Position numbers and translations under genes: made by a program. The notes beneath the pieces are model-generated. The model saw only the letters and a program-made list of their open reading frames with translations. It did not search any database and had not been told where the DNA came from. This document shows positions 22,625 to 32,430 of a stretch of 64,000 nt of DNA, piece by piece. The DNA is from Chromohalobacter israelensis (GTDB lineage Bacteria; Pseudomonadota; Gammaproteobacteria; Pseudomonadales; Halomonadaceae). The stretch covers positions 36,789 to 100,788 of the forward strand of contig JQNW01000010.1 of assembly GCA_000761475.1 (NCBI GenBank). The letters are read 5' to 3'. Numbering within the stretch: the stretch's first letter is position 1; every line of letters starts with the position of its first letter.

Positions 22625-24188
22625 AGCGTTTCTGCATACCCTGCGCGACTTGCTCGCCGACCTCAGCGCCGGCCATTCTCGTGACCCGCTTCCTGAACGC
22701 TGGGCCCGGCTCCTGGCGGCACTGGTCGGCAGCTACCCTGCCGATGCCAGCACGCTGATGGTCGCGCATGACGACGGCCTGCAGCCCGTCGCGGTGCTCG
22801 GGCTCGACGACGAGGTCCGCGGCCGGCGTTTCGCCTTGGACGCACACCCGCGCCTGGCTGCGATCGCCGCCCATCCCGGCGTGTGCCGTTTCCCTCTCGA
22901 CTCGACGCTGCCCGATCCCTTCGATGGACTGCTCGATGACGCCTCGAGTCACGTGCACGACTGCATGGGGGTCGCCCTGCGCGACGGTGACCGCCTGCTC
23001 GGCATGCTGACGCTGGACGCACTCACGCCCGGTTGCCTGGCCGCCATCGATGACGACGAATTGCTCGCCGCGGCAGGCCTGATGGCGACCTGCCTGCGGC
23101 TCGCCCAGCAGCTCAGCGACACCCGCTCGCGTCTCAACCAGGCGCTCGACCAGACCTTCGATCATGACGCGCCTCGACACAGCGAGCCGGCCTGGCACAG
23201 TCCCGCCATGCGACAACTGGACGAGAGCCTGGCGCTGGTCGCGCCGACCGACATGAGCGTATTGCTCCACGGGGAGACGGGGGTCGGCAAGGAGCGGCTC
23301 GCCCGGCGAGTGCATGCGCTTTCCTCGCGCCGCAAAGGACCGCTGGTACGCGTCAACTGCGCGGCTCTGCCCGAGGCTCTGATCGAGAGCGAACTTTTCG
23401 GGCATCGGCGCGGCGCGTTTTCCGGTGCCGTACGCGATCATCGCGGCCACTTCGCCATGGCTCACGAAGGCACACTGATGCTCGATGAAATCGGGGAATT
23501 GCCGTTGACCATGCAGCCCAAGCTGTTACGCGTGCTGCAGGAGGGAGAGATTCAGCCGCTGGGCAGCGAAACGCCCCAGCGCGTCAACGTACGGGTCATC
23601 GCGGTCACCAACCGTGCGCTCGACCAGGAGGTCGCCGCCGGACGCTTTCGGGAAGACCTCTATCACCGCCTGAGCGTCTTCCCCTTGCGTGTGCCGCCAC
23701 TCTGCGAGCGTCGCGACGACGTGCTGTTGCTGGCCGGGGGCTTTCTGGAGGACAACCGCATCCGCCTGGGGGTCGCCAACCTGCGCCTGGAGCCCGAGGC
23801 CGAGCGCGCCCTGCTGGCCTGGCACTGGCCAGGCAACATCCGCGAGCTGGAGCATACGCTGGGGCGTGCCGCGCTGCGCGCCTTCGGCGAGCGCCCCCGA
23901 GATACACGGCACGCGCGCCGCGATGCCGTGGTTCGCATCGCCACGCACCACCTGGAGCTGCCTTCGAGCGAGGCACCGATACCGCGTCCGGCGGACGCGC
24001 ACGTCGTCACCTCGACCGAGGCAGCCCCTTCCATGCCATTACGCGAGGCAGTCGAGGCCTTCCAGCGTCAGCATATCGCCCGCGCGCTGGACACGCACGA
24101 CGGCAACTGGGCCGCCACCGCCCGTGCCTTGCGCACCGACAGCGGCAACCTGCATCGCCTGGCCAAACGCCTGGGACTCAAACACTAG
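22620..24188 (+). CDS. norR: Nitric oxide-responsive sigma-54 activator NorR
   Basis: Encodes 522 residues. An N-terminal GAF domain (~15-170) would carry the NO-sensing non-haem iron. A central AAA+ domain has Walker A GETGVGKE (from residue 218), GHRRGAFSGA (265-270) and Walker B GTLMLDEIGELP. A C-terminal Fis-type helix-turn-helix has NWAATARALRTDSGNLHRLAKRLGL, the NorR-type end. The sigma-54 contact loop reads GAFSGA instead of the canonical GAFTGA, a conservative Thr-to-Ser change. The ATG at 22620 fits the family N-terminus MTAFLHTLRDLLADLS. It is divergent from hmp and its 3' end lies 9 bases from convergent ssb. Confidence 0.93.
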   Translation: MTAFLHTLRDLLADLSAGHSRDPLPERWARLLAALVGSYPADASTLMVAHDDGLQPVAVLGLDDEVRGRRFALDAHPRLAAIAAHPGVCRFPLDSTLPDPFDGLLDDASSHVHDCMGVALRDGDRLLGMLTLDALTPGCLAAIDDDELLAAAGLMATCLRLAQQLSDTRSRLNQALDQTFDHDAPRHSEPAWHSPAMRQLDESLALVAPTDMSVLLHGETGVGKERLARRVHALSSRRKGPLVRVNCAALPEALIESELFGHRRGAFSGAVRDHRGHFAMAHEGTLMLDEIGELPLTMQPKLLRVLQEGEIQPLGSETPQRVNVRVIAVTNRALDQEVAAGRFREDLYHRLSVFPLRVPPLCERRDDVLLLAGGFLEDNRIRLGVANLRLEPEAERALLAWHWPGNIRELEHTLGRAALRAFGERPRDTRHARRDAVVRIATHHLELPSSEAPIPRPADAHVVTSTEAAPSMPLREAVEAFQRQHIARALDTHDGNWAATARALRTDSGNLHRLAKRLGLKH

Positions 24189-24197
24189 ACGATCGAC

Positions 24198-24764
24198 TCA
24201 GAACGGAATCTCGTCGTCGAAGTCATCGAAGTTGCCCGGATTGGGAGCACCATAATTGTCCTGCTGCCCGCCCTGTTGCGGCGGCTGCTGCTGGGGACGC
24301 TGCTGCGGCGGCGGACCGCCCTGAGGCTGACCGTAGCCGCCACCCTGCTGGGGCGCGCCACCGGGCTGGCCCATGCCTTGCTGAGGTGCGCCTTGCGAGG
24401 GCTGGGCGTAGTCGCCTCCCTGTCCACTGCGCGAGTCGAGCATCTGCATGTCATTGGCGACGATTTCGGTGGAATAGCGATCCTGACCGTCCTGCCCCTG
24501 CCACTTGCGCGTCTGCAGGCGGCCTTCGATATAGATGCGCGAGCCTTTCTTCACATACTGCTGGGCGATTTCCGCCAGCTTGTTGAACATCACCACCGTG
24601 TGCCATTCGGTACGCTCCTGACGCTGACCGCTCTGGCGGTCGGTCCACGAGTCGGTGGTCGCGATACGCAGATTGCATACCGGGTTGCCGGAGGGAAGAA
24701 AGCGAACTTCCGGGTCCTGACCGAGGTTGCCGATCAGAATGACCTTGTTGACGCCGCGAGCCAT
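24198..24764 (-). CDS. ssb: Single-stranded DNA-binding protein
   Basis: Encodes 188 residues. An OB-fold domain (1-~112) begins [21 protein letters not shown] and has [21 protein letters not shown] ~65-residue linker very rich in Gln, Gly and Pro follows, then the acidic tip DDFDDEIPF, which recruits repair and replication proteins. The protein coats ssDNA as a tetramer. It lies 33 bases downstream of the MFS gene on the same strand, an arrangement also seen in Pseudomonas (uvrA, MFS, ssb). Confidence 0.97.
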   Translation of the reverse strand: MARGVNKVILIGNLGQDPEVRFLPSGNPVCNLRIATTDSWTDRQSGQRQERTEWHTVVMFNKLAEIAQQYVKKGSRIYIEGRLQTRKWQGQDGQDRYSTEIVANDMQMLDSRSGQGGDYAQPSQGAPQQGMGQPGGAPQQGGGYGQPQGGPPPQQRPQQQPPQQGGQQDNYGAPNPGNFDDFDDEIPF

Positions 24765-24797
24765 GTGAGTCTCCTTGAAATAGTTAAGCGCCCGTCG

Positions 24798-26180
24798 TCA
24801 GGCGCGCTTGTGATCCGGTTCGGTACCCAGAACGCGGGCCAGCGCCTCCGCGTCCAGCCGCTGCCGGTCGACCTTGAGGTAGGCGACACGCTCGTCGGGC
24901 ACTACCATGACATCCTCGACACCGGCCACGGCGGCGAAGCGGTCCATCAGTGTATCCACTGTGCCCAGGGAGCGCTCGTCCAGGGCGACGATCTCGCTCG
25001 AGAGATGGCGGGGTGCCGGCATCTTCCAGACAATCGCCAACCATACCGCACCCAGCAGGGCGGCGCCCAGAAAGACGGCACTCAGCCCGTAGTGCTGCGA
25101 GAGGAAACCGCCCGCGGTGCCGCCCAGGAACGCCCCCAGGAACTGGCTGGTGGAGTACACGCCCATCGCCGTGCCCTTGGCGCCCGCCGGTGCCAGCTTG
25201 CTGATCATCGACGGCAGCGTCGCCTCGAGCAGGTTGAATGCCACGAAGAAGCCCCAGAGCAGGGCAAACAGGCTCCAGCGGCCGTCGGAAAACTCCACCA
25301 GCCCGGCCAGACAGAGGGTCAGCCAGGCCACTGCCCCGAGAAAGATGGGTTTCATCTTGCGGTATTTCTCGGCCACGATCACCAGCGGAACCATGCCCAC
25401 GAAGGCCAGTGCCATGATCGGCAAATAGACCCAGCCATGGTGTGCCGGGGCGATGCCCAGGGCTTCCAGCCGGAAGGGCACGGCCACGAAGCAGGCGGTG
25501 AGAATGGCATGCAGTGCGAAAATCGAGAAATCCAGACGCAGCAGGTCATGCCGCGCGAGCATCGCGCGCAACTGCGTGCGATCGAGTCCGACGTCGCGGT
25601 GTGCCATCAAGCGTGGCGCCCGCGGCACCAGACGCCACAGCACCAACAGACCGAGCACCGCCAGCACGGCCGTGAACCAGAACACGCCGGCCAGGCCGAA
25701 AGGGTCGGCGACCAGGGGGCCCACGACCATCGCCACGCCGAAGGCGATACCGATGGACAGCCCGATGGTCGCCATCGCCGCCGTGCGGACTTCCTCCCGG
25801 GTCTGGTCGGCAAGCAACGCCATGATCGCACCGGCGACCGCGCCGCTGCCTTGCAGACAGCGGCCGGCGATGACCCAGCCGATCGAGGTCGCCTGCGCAG
25901 CGATCACGCTGCCCAGCAGAAACAGGAGCAATCCCACGCTGATGATGAGCTTGCGGCCGAAGCGATCCGACATGAGCCCGAAGGGAATCTGCAGAATCGC
26001 CTGCGTCAGACCGTAACCGCCCAGCGCCATGCCCACCAGCAGGGGCGTGGCGCCATCCAGGTCCTCGGCATAGACCGCCAGGACCGGTAATACCATGAAC
26101 AGACCGAGCATGCGCGTGGCGTATAAGCTGGCGAGGCCGAAAATGGCGCGCCGCTCGGTACGAAGTAGAGATGAAGACAT
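24798..26180 (-). CDS. MFS transporter, YajR-like with C-terminal YAM domain
   Basis: Encodes 460 residues with 12 predicted membrane helices and the MFS signature DRFGRKLI between helices 2 and 3. Residues ~385-460 (EERSL-like linker, then GVEDVMVVPDERVAYLKVDR) form a soluble ferredoxin-like extension, as in E. coli YajR, whose YAM domain is cytoplasmic. The transported substrate is unknown; it is probably a proton-driven efflux pump. It is divergent from uvrA and upstream of ssb on the same strand. Confidence 0.88.
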   Translation of the reverse strand: MSSSLLRTERRAIFGLASLYATRMLGLFMVLPVLAVYAEDLDGATPLLVGMALGGYGLTQAILQIPFGLMSDRFGRKLIISVGLLLFLLGSVIAAQATSIGWVIAGRCLQGSGAVAGAIMALLADQTREEVRTAAMATIGLSIGIAFGVAMVVGPLVADPFGLAGVFWFTAVLAVLGLLVLWRLVPRAPRLMAHRDVGLDRTQLRAMLARHDLLRLDFSIFALHAILTACFVAVPFRLEALGIAPAHHGWVYLPIMALAFVGMVPLVIVAEKYRKMKPIFLGAVAWLTLCLAGLVEFSDGRWSLFALLWGFFVAFNLLEATLPSMISKLAPAGAKGTAMGVYSTSQFLGAFLGGTAGGFLSQHYGLSAVFLGAALLGAVWLAIVWKMPAPRHLSSEIVALDERSLGTVDTLMDRFAAVAGVEDVMVVPDERVAYLKVDRQRLDAEALARVLGTEPDHKRA

Positions 26181-26345
26181 GATTGAGTCGCGTCGTTGAG
26201 GAAAAGAAACGTTCGATACCGAAATCGGTCCGAAGGGCTCGCAGGAGCGGACCGTGACGAACAGACAAGCCGGCGCATCGCGAGTGGGGAGGCGCCTTTC
26301 ATGCGCATTTTACCGACTGCGTCCCCGTCAAGGAAAGGACGCGCT

Positions 26346-26375
26346 TTGCCCGGACTCCGTTGCACGCTCTATAAT
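26346..26375 (+). promoter_or_regulatory. Sigma-70 promoter of uvrA
   Basis: TTGCCC (26346-26351) and a perfect TATAAT (26370-26375) with an 18-base spacer lie 50 bases upstream of the uvrA ATG. I see no LexA box (CTGT-N8-ACAG) in the 244-base intergenic region. An inverted repeat CGGTCCG / CGGACCG (26226-26232 and 26248-26254) is present upstream. Confidence 0.7.
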
Positions 26376-26424
26376 CGATCCTTTGACCGCGCCACCGCCA
26401 CGGCGCAACCGGCACGAGGTGGGC

Positions 26425-29298
26425 ATGGACAGAATTCTGGTCAGGGGTGCGCGCACCCACAACTTGCAGAACATCGACGTCGAACTTCCGCGTAACAAGC
26501 TGATCGTCGTGACCGGCTTGTCCGGTTCCGGCAAATCGTCGTTGGCCTTCGACACCCTCTACGCCGAGGGACAACGGCGCTACGTGGAATCGCTCTCCAC
26601 TTACGCCCGCCAATTCCTGTCGATGATGGAAAAGCCCGATGTCGACCACATCGAAGGGCTGTCGCCGGCGATTTCCATCGAACAGAAGTCGACCTCGCAC
26701 AACCCGCGCTCGACCGTGGGCACGATCACCGAGATCTACGACTATCTTCGCCTGCTCTACGCACGCGCCGGGACGCCGCGCTGTCCCGAGCACGGCATCG
26801 ACCTCGAGGCACAGACCGTCTCGCAAATGGTCGACCAGGTGCTGGCGCTGCCCGAGGGCAGCAAGCTGATGTTGCTGGCACCGGTGGTCAGCGGGCGCAA
26901 GGGCGAGCACCAGCAACTGCTGACCGAGCTGCGCGCTCAGGGTTATGTCCGCGCCATGGTCGATGGCCAGGCCGTCGAGCTCGACGAGCTCGGACCGCTC
27001 GAGAAGAACAAGAAGCACGACATCAGCGTGGTGGTCGACCGCGTCAAGGTCCGCGACGGACTCGCTCAGCGTCTTGCCGAGTCCTTCGAGACCGCGCTCG
27101 GTCTGGCCGACGGTATCGCCGTCGTCCATGACATGGACGGCGAACGCGACGACATCGTGTTCTCGGCACGCTTCGCCTGCCCGGTATGCGGCTATTCGAT
27201 CGCCGAGCTCGAGCCGCGGCTGTTCTCGTTCAACAATCCCGCCGGCGCCTGCCCGACCTGCGACGGCCTCGGCGTGCGTCAGTACTTCGATCCCGACAAG
27301 CTGATCAGCCATCCCGAACTGTCTCTGGCGGAAGGTGCCATCAAGGGCTGGGACCGGCGCAGCGTGTATTACTTCAACCAGCTGCAGGCAGTCGCCGAGC
27401 ATTATCGCTTCAAGCTCGAGACCCCATGGCAGGATCTCGCGCGGCACGAGCGCGAGGTGGTGCTGCGCGGCAGCGGTCATGACCAGATCACCTTCAGCTA
27501 CGTCAACGACCGGGGCCGCAAGGTCACCCGCGAGCATGCTTTCGAGGGTGTCCTGCCCAACATGGAACGGCGCTATCGCGAAACCGAATCGAGCATGGTG
27601 CGCGAAGACCTGGCCAAGTACCTGGCCGTGCAGCCCTGTCCCTCCTGCGAGGGGACTCGGTTGCGCAAGGAGGCGCGCCATGTCTATGTCGACGGCCGCC
27701 CGCTGCCCGAGGTGGCACACCTGCCGATCGGCGAGGCCTGGCAGTATTTCGCGACACTCGAGCTGTCGGGACGCAAGGGCGAGATCGCCGTCAAGATCGT
27801 GCACGAGATCCACTCACGGCTGGAATTCCTGGTCAATGTGGGGCTCGACTACCTGACCCTGGAACGCAGTGCCGACACCCTGTCGGGGGGCGAAGCCCAG
27901 CGCATTCGCCTGGCCAGTCAGATCGGTGCGGGCCTGGTCGGGGTCATGTACATTCTCGACGAGCCGTCCATCGGTCTTCATCAGCGCGATAACGACCGCC
28001 TGCTCAAGACGCTCGAACGCCTGCGCGACCTGGGCAACACGGTCATCGTCGTCGAGCACGACGAAGACGCCATCCGTGCCGCCGACCACGTGCTCGACAT
28101 CGGGCCCGGGGCCGGCGTGCACGGGGGACGCATCGTCGCACAGGGCACGCCCCAGCAGATCGAGCAGAGCGAGGAATCGCTGACCGGCCAGTACCTCTCC
28201 GACCAGCGGCGCATCGAGATCCCGCCCCATCGGATCCCGGGCAATCCGGAAAAGATGCTGCGACTCACCGGCGCCAACGGCAACAACCTGCAGAACGTGA
28301 CGCTCGAACTGCCCCTGGGGCTGTTCGTCTGCGTCACCGGCGTGTCGGGCTCGGGCAAGTCGACACTGATCAACTCCACGTTGATGCCGGTAGCCACCCG
28401 CGAACTCAATCGCGCCACGTCACTGACACCCGCCCCCTACCGGCACATCGAGGGGCTGGATCTACTCGACAAGGTCATCGACATCGACCAGAGTCCGATC
28501 GGGCGCACGCCGCGGTCCAACCCGGCCACCTATACCGGCATCTTCACGCCCATACGCGAGCTCTTCGCAGGCACCCAGGAAGCACGCTCGCGCGGCTACA
28601 AGCCGGGGCGTTTCAGCTTCAACGTCAAGGGCGGGCGCTGCGAAGCCTGCCAGGGCGAGGGCATGATCAAGGTCGAGATGCACTTCCTGCCCGACATCTA
28701 CGTGCCCTGCGACGTGTGCCAGGGAAAACGCTACAACCGCGAGACGCTGGAGATCCACTACAAGGGCAAGAACATCCACGAGGTACTCGAGATGACCATC
28801 GAAGAGGCCCTGGAATTCTTCAGCCCGGTCCCGGCGATCGCCCGGCGCCTGCAAACGTTGATGGATGTGGGCTTGTCCTACGTTCGCCTTGGGCAGAGCG
28901 CGACCACGCTTTCCGGCGGCGAAGCGCAGCGCGTCAAGCTCGCCCGCGAGCTCGCCAAGCGCGACACCGGCAAGACGCTCTACATTCTCGACGAGCCCAC
29001 TACCGGGCTGCATTTCGAGGATATTCGGCAACTGCTGGGGGTCCTGCACCGCCTGCGCGACCATGGCAATACCGTCGTCGTCATCGAACACAACCTCGAT
29101 GTCATCAAGACGGCGGACTGGTTGATCGACCTTGGCCCCGAGGGAGGCTCAGGCGGTGGCCGCATCATTGCCGAGGGCACTCCGGAACAGGTGGCCAAGC
29201 TCGAGCAGTCCCACACCGGGCGCTTTCTCAAGCCCTTGCTGGACAAGCGCACGGCGCCAGCGAACAAGGCACGCACCCCAAGCACGCTCGAGACCTGA
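26425..29298 (+). CDS. uvrA: Excinuclease ABC subunit A
   Basis: Encodes 957 residues (E. coli UvrA has 940). Two ABC ATPase modules are present, with Walker [16 protein letters not shown] near the N-terminus and [15 protein letters not shown] in the second half. The signature motifs are [16 protein letters not shown] and [16 protein letters not shown], and the two zinc modules start CPVCGYS...CPTC and CEACQGEG...CDVCQGKR. It recognises bulky DNA lesions with UvrB. The ATG at 26425 begins [17 protein letters not shown], the family N-terminus, behind GAGGTGGG; the frame extends upstream to 26254 without homology. It converges on an IS element. Confidence 0.98.
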   Translation: MDRILVRGARTHNLQNIDVELPRNKLIVVTGLSGSGKSSLAFDTLYAEGQRRYVESLSTYARQFLSMMEKPDVDHIEGLSPAISIEQKSTSHNPRSTVGTITEIYDYLRLLYARAGTPRCPEHGIDLEAQTVSQMVDQVLALPEGSKLMLLAPVVSGRKGEHQQLLTELRAQGYVRAMVDGQAVELDELGPLEKNKKHDISVVVDRVKVRDGLAQRLAESFETALGLADGIAVVHDMDGERDDIVFSARFACPVCGYSIAELEPRLFSFNNPAGACPTCDGLGVRQYFDPDKLISHPELSLAEGAIKGWDRRSVYYFNQLQAVAEHYRFKLETPWQDLARHEREVVLRGSGHDQITFSYVNDRGRKVTREHAFEGVLPNMERRYRETESSMVREDLAKYLAVQPCPSCEGTRLRKEARHVYVDGRPLPEVAHLPIGEAWQYFATLELSGRKGEIAVKIVHEIHSRLEFLVNVGLDYLTLERSADTLSGGEAQRIRLASQIGAGLVGVMYILDEPSIGLHQRDNDRLLKTLERLRDLGNTVIVVEHDEDAIRAADHVLDIGPGAGVHGGRIVAQGTPQQIEQSEESLTGQYLSDQRRIEIPPHRIPGNPEKMLRLTGANGNNLQNVTLELPLGLFVCVTGVSGSGKSTLINSTLMPVATRELNRATSLTPAPYRHIEGLDLLDKVIDIDQSPIGRTPRSNPATYTGIFTPIRELFAGTQEARSRGYKPGRFSFNVKGGRCEACQGEGMIKVEMHFLPDIYVPCDVCQGKRYNRETLEIHYKGKNIHEVLEMTIEEALEFFSPVPAIARRLQTLMDVGLSYVRLGQSATTLSGGEAQRVKLARELAKRDTGKTLYILDEPTTGLHFEDIRQLLGVLHRLRDHGNTVVVIEHNLDVIKTADWLIDLGPEGGSGGGRIIAEGTPEQVAKLEQSHTGRFLKPLLDKRTAPANKARTPSTLET

Positions 29299-29322
29299 AC
29301 GCTGCACGCTTTCGACAGGCAT

Positions 29323-29336
29323 AAAAAAACCGGCCC
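29323..29336. terminator. Half of a split bidirectional terminator (uvrA side)
   Basis: AAAAAAACCGGCCC is one arm of a hairpin whose other arm, GGGGCCGGTTTT, is at 30963-30974 beyond the IS. Joined at AT they form CCGGCCC-AT-GGGGCCGG flanked by A and T runs, a bidirectional terminator for uvrA and rplQ. Confidence 0.8.
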
Positions 29337-29338
29337 AT

Positions 29339-29355
29339 GCAGGCCGTGTCAAAAC
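29339..29355 (+). repeat. Left terminal inverted repeat of the IS
   Basis: GCAGGCCGTGTCAAAAC matches the reverse complement of 30944-30960 at 16 of 17 positions. Confidence 0.9.
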
Positions 29356-29376
29356 GGCTTGCTGGAGGTTGCTCAA

Positions 29377-29400
29377 ATCGCCCCGCTTTTGCGGGGCGAT
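29377..29400 (-). terminator. Hairpin downstream of the IS transposase gene
   Basis: A perfect 10-bp stem (ATCGCCCCGC / GCGGGGCGAT) with a 4-base loop, 45 bases after the transposase stop in the transposase reading direction. The T-run is short (TTTGAG). Confidence 0.6.
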
Positions 29401-29444
29401 GTCGTTGCAGCCTTGTCGATGTCACCTCGATAAAGGATCCAGCC

Positions 29445-30890
29445 TCAGACCGGGGCTTGTCTCAGCCGGGTCATCAGCGCCTCGGCCCCGATATGTCGCA
29501 TCAGTCTCTTAAGGTTGTACGCCAGTACCGCCAGACTGATCTCCCCTCGGGCTTTATCGAGCCCACGCACCAGCAGACGTCCGGCATTCCCCATCAGCGT
29601 GTCCTTGAGCGTGCCGAAGGGATGCTCGACGGTGGCGCGGCGACGTGTCATCGCCTTGGGGTCCTCTGTCAGGCGTTGTCGCGACGTCTCGAAGGCGCTT
29701 TCGTACTGATGGCGGGTGACCGTTCGCCAACGCCCCGCCGTACAGCGTGGCTTGAGCCTACAACCGGCACACGCCGAAGGGTTGGCGTAGTAAAGAACCT
29801 TCTGGGAAGCGTTGCGTTGCTTCAGTGGCAGCCAGTGATCGGCCGGACAGCGGTAGGCATCCCGGGCCGGTTCGTAGTGAAAAGCATCGGCCTGATAGAG
29901 CTGGCCGCCTCCCTGATTGTTGACGGTCCGCCGGGGCGGGATATGGCAGGCTAGGTTGCGTTCTTCGCAGCGCTGCTGCTGTTCACCGTTGGAATAGCCG
30001 GCATCGGCCAGTATCGATAAATTCCCTCTTTCCAGCGCCGTCTGGGTCGCTTCCGCCATGGGCTGCAACTGGCGACTGTCATCGCCGTCCTGCACCGTCT
30101 CGTGGTGCACGATCAGATGGGTGTCGGTATCCACCGCCGTCTGCAGGTTATAGGCGGTGCGGTTTCCCTGTGGCGAGCGCATGAGCCGGGCCTCAGGCTC
30201 ACCGGTGACGTGATGCTGGATCCCGAGCCGTTCCATGCGCTCGCGGCTGTCTCGGGTCTGATCACGCAGGGCCTTGAGCCGTTCGAGTGAACGGCGACGC
30301 TGGTCATCGTCGGGCCCATCCCGGTGGGCTTCCTCGTGGTCGGTCTCATCGAGGCCTTCCAGCCAGGCGTCGATACGCGCGTTCAACGCCTGTTCCTCAC
30401 GGACCAGCGCCTGGCGGCTCACCACACGCTTCTTGCTAGCCACGGCCCCGAATTTGCTGCCATCGATGGCCACTTCGCGGCTCGCCAGCCAGCCGGCGTC
30501 ACGGCAGAAACGCACGAAATGACGGCACAGCTGACGAAACGCGCGCGGATGCTTGCGCCGAAACTCGGCGATGGTCTTGAAGTCGGGAGTCAGCCGATTG
30601 AGCAGCCACATCAGCTCGATATTGCGCTGACATTCGCGTTCCAGCCGGCGTGACGAGCGGATCTGCTGAAGATAGCCGTACAGGTAGAGGCGCAGCATAT
30701 CCGCGGGATGGTAGCCCGGGCGCCCGGTCGCAGCGGGCCGAGCCCGCTCGAAGCCCAGGGCATCGAGATCGAGGGAGTCGACATAAAGATCGATGACGCG
30801 AACGAGGTGATCGTCGGGAATCAGGTCATCGAGAGAAGGCGGCAGCAGGTCGAGCTGCTCGCGAGACGCGCCGGTGATATAGCGTGCCAT
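29445..30890 (-). CDS. IS1182-family transposase (DDE type)
   Basis: Encodes 481 residues, intact from start to stop. The N-terminal region has YHPADMLRLYLYGYLQQIRSS, typical of the family. The catalytic acids are plausibly Asp in REVAIDGSKFGA, Asp in LADAGYSNGEQ and Glu in RRATVEHPFGTLKD. A Cys-rich block CAGCRLKPRC resembles the zinc-like motif of IS1182/IS5-group transposases. It catalyses cut-and-paste or copy transposition of the element. No strong ribosome-binding site precedes the ATG at 30890. The gene runs in the same direction as the alpha ribosomal operon directly upstream of the IS. Confidence 0.95.
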   Translation of the reverse strand: MARYITGASREQLDLLPPSLDDLIPDDHLVRVIDLYVDSLDLDALGFERARPAATGRPGYHPADMLRLYLYGYLQQIRSSRRLERECQRNIELMWLLNRLTPDFKTIAEFRRKHPRAFRQLCRHFVRFCRDAGWLASREVAIDGSKFGAVASKKRVVSRQALVREEQALNARIDAWLEGLDETDHEEAHRDGPDDDQRRRSLERLKALRDQTRDSRERMERLGIQHHVTGEPEARLMRSPQGNRTAYNLQTAVDTDTHLIVHHETVQDGDDSRQLQPMAEATQTALERGNLSILADAGYSNGEQQQRCEERNLACHIPPRRTVNNQGGGQLYQADAFHYEPARDAYRCPADHWLPLKQRNASQKVLYYANPSACAGCRLKPRCTAGRWRTVTRHQYESAFETSRQRLTEDPKAMTRRRATVEHPFGTLKDTLMGNAGRLLVRGLDKARGEISLAVLAYNLKRLMRHIGAEALMTRLRQAPV

Positions 30891-30897
30891 GACGAAA

Positions 30898-30926
30898 ACT
30901 GCCCATCAGGAAACCTGATGGGCAGT
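30898..30926 (-). terminator. Terminator-like hairpin between the IS end and its transposase gene
   Basis: A 13-bp perfect stem ACTGCCCATCAGG / CCTGATGGGCAGT with a 3-base loop; on the minus strand it is followed by TTTTCG. It lies 8 bases upstream of the transposase start codon and could block transcription entering the IS from the neighbouring operon. Confidence 0.7.
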
Positions 30927-30943
30927 GTGCCAGCCGAGGCTGT

Positions 30944-30960
30944 GTTTTGACACAGCCTGC
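30944..30960 (-). repeat. Right terminal inverted repeat of the IS
   Basis: Its reverse complement GCAGGCTGTGTCAAAAC matches the left repeat at 16 of 17 positions. Confidence 0.9.
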
Positions 30961-30962
30961 AT

Positions 30963-30974
30963 GGGGCCGGTTTT
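30963..30974. terminator. Other half of the split terminator (rplQ side)
   Basis: GGGGCCGGTTTT pairs with the arm at 29323-29336, now 1.6 kb away. It lies 31 bases after the rplQ stop codon in the operon direction, so the alpha operon has lost its adjacent intact hairpin. Confidence 0.8.
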
Positions 30975-31005
30975 CTCGTGCCGAGATGGCAAAGCCTGGC
31001 GAAGA

Positions 31006-31389
31006 TTACTCTTCGGCGGCTTCTTCGACGACCGGACGGTCGACCAGCTCGACATAAGCCATCGGCGCATTGTCACCAGCGCGGAAACCGCACTTGAGAA
31101 TACGCACATAGCCGCCCGGACGCTCGACGTAACGCGGGCCCAGCTCATTGAAGAGCTTGCCGACCGCTTCCTTCGAGCGGGTACGGTTGAAGGCCAGACG
31201 GCGGTTGGCGACGCTGTCCTGCTTGGCCAGGGTGATCAGCGGCTCGATATGACGACGCAGTTCCTTGGCCTTGGGCAGGGTAGTCTTGATGACTTCGTGC
31301 TCGACCAGCGACACGCACATGTTCTTGAACATGGCATGGCGATGCGAGCTCGTACGATTGAGGTGACGACCACTCTTACGATGACGCAT
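31006..31389 (-). CDS. rplQ: 50S ribosomal protein L17
   Basis: Encodes 127 residues, the length of E. coli L17, beginning [20 protein letters not shown]. The C-terminal [10 protein letters not shown] is conserved and the protein ends in an acidic EEAAEE. It binds near the polypeptide exit region of the large subunit. It is the last gene of the alpha operon (rpsM-rpsK-rpsD-rpoA-rplQ). The normal terminator behind it has been interrupted by an IS. Confidence 0.98.
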   Translation of the reverse strand: MRHRKSGRHLNRTSSHRHAMFKNMCVSLVEHEVIKTTLPKAKELRRHIEPLITLAKQDSVANRRLAFNRTRSKEAVGKLFNELGPRYVERPGGYVRILKCGFRAGDNAPMAYVELVDRPVVEEAAEE

Positions 31390-31428
31390 GGTTGAAATTC
31401 CTTACCAAACTGGGACTCGAGTCGGCAC

Positions 31429-32430
31429 TCACGCAGAGGCCTTGTCGTCCTTCAGGCTCGCCGGCGGCCAATTTTCCAGCCGCATGCCGAGGGAAAGACC
31501 GCGCGCTGCCAGAACGTCCTTGATTTCATTCAAGGATTTCTTGCCGAGGTTCGGGGTCTTCAACAGCTCCACTTCGGTACGCTGAATCAGATCACCGATA
31601 TAATAGATATTCTCGGCTTTCAGGCAGTTGGCGCTGCGGACGGTCAACTCGAGATCGTCTACGGGGCGCAGCAGAATCGGATCGATCTGATCCTCTTCTT
31701 CTTCGACTTCCTGTTCCTTATCGGCTTCGAGGTCGACGAACGCGGCCAGCTGCTCTTGCAGGATGGTCGCACTGCGGCGAATCGCTTCTTCCGGGTCCAG
31801 GGTGCCGTCGGTTTCCAAGTCGATAATCAGCTTATCGAGGTCGGTACGCTGCTCGACACGCGCGGCTTCCACGGAGTAGGACACACGACGCACCGGGCTG
31901 AAGGTCGCATCCAACTGGAGACGGCCGATCGCACGCGATTCGTCTTCCTCGGAAGCACGGGTATCCGCCGGCTCGTAGCCACGACCGCGAACCACCTTGA
32001 GCTGCATTTTCAGCTCGCCGCTGTCGTTGAGGTGCGCGATGACGTGATCCGGGTTGACGATTTCGACGTCATGATCGACGGCGATATCGCCAGCGGTGAC
32101 CACGCTCGGCCCCTGCTTGCTCAGCGCCAGAACCACCTCGTCACGGTTACCGTGCATCTTGACGGCAACGTCCTTGAGGTTCAGGAGAATCTCGATGACG
32201 TCCTCTTGGACGCCCTCGATGGCGCTGTACTCGTGCAGAACGCCCTCAATCTCCGCTTCCACAACGGCGCAACCGGGCATGGAAGACAGCAGGATGCGAC
32301 GCAGAGCATTCCCCAGGGTATGGCCGAAACCACGCTCGAACGGCTCGAGCACGATCTTCGCATGATTCGCGTTGATCTCTTCGACCTTGATGTCGCGAGG
32401 ACGGAGAAACTCTGTCACTGAACGCTGCAT
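31429..32430 (-). CDS. rpoA: RNA polymerase subunit alpha
   Basis: Encodes 333 residues. The N-terminal dimerisation domain (1-~235) begins [20 protein letters not shown] and has [20 protein letters not shown] flexible acidic linker with [20 protein letters not shown] leads to the C-terminal domain, whose [20 protein letters not shown] binds UP elements and activators. The linker is rich in Glu/Asp. It is followed 39 bases later by rplQ and preceded by rpsD, as in E. coli. Confidence 0.99.

Larger units (their letters stand above)
29339..30960 (-). mobile_element. IS1182-family-type insertion sequence, 1,622 bp
   Basis: The ends are 17-bp inverted repeats GCAGGCYGTGTCAAAAC with one mismatch (29339-29355; reverse complement at 30944-30960). 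They are flanked on both sides by AT (29337-29338 and 30961-30962), the likely 2-bp target duplication. The element carries one intact transposase gene on the minus strand, a hairpin ATCGCCCCGC-TTTT-GCGGGGCGAT (29377-29400) after it and a terminator-like hairpin before it. It inserted into the loop of a rho-independent terminator. Confidence 0.92.

Noticed and set aside
24276..26090. 604-codon plus-strand frame across ssb and the MFS gene
   Set aside because: Antisense to two well-recognised minus-strand genes; Gln/His-rich composition is typical of a shadow frame.
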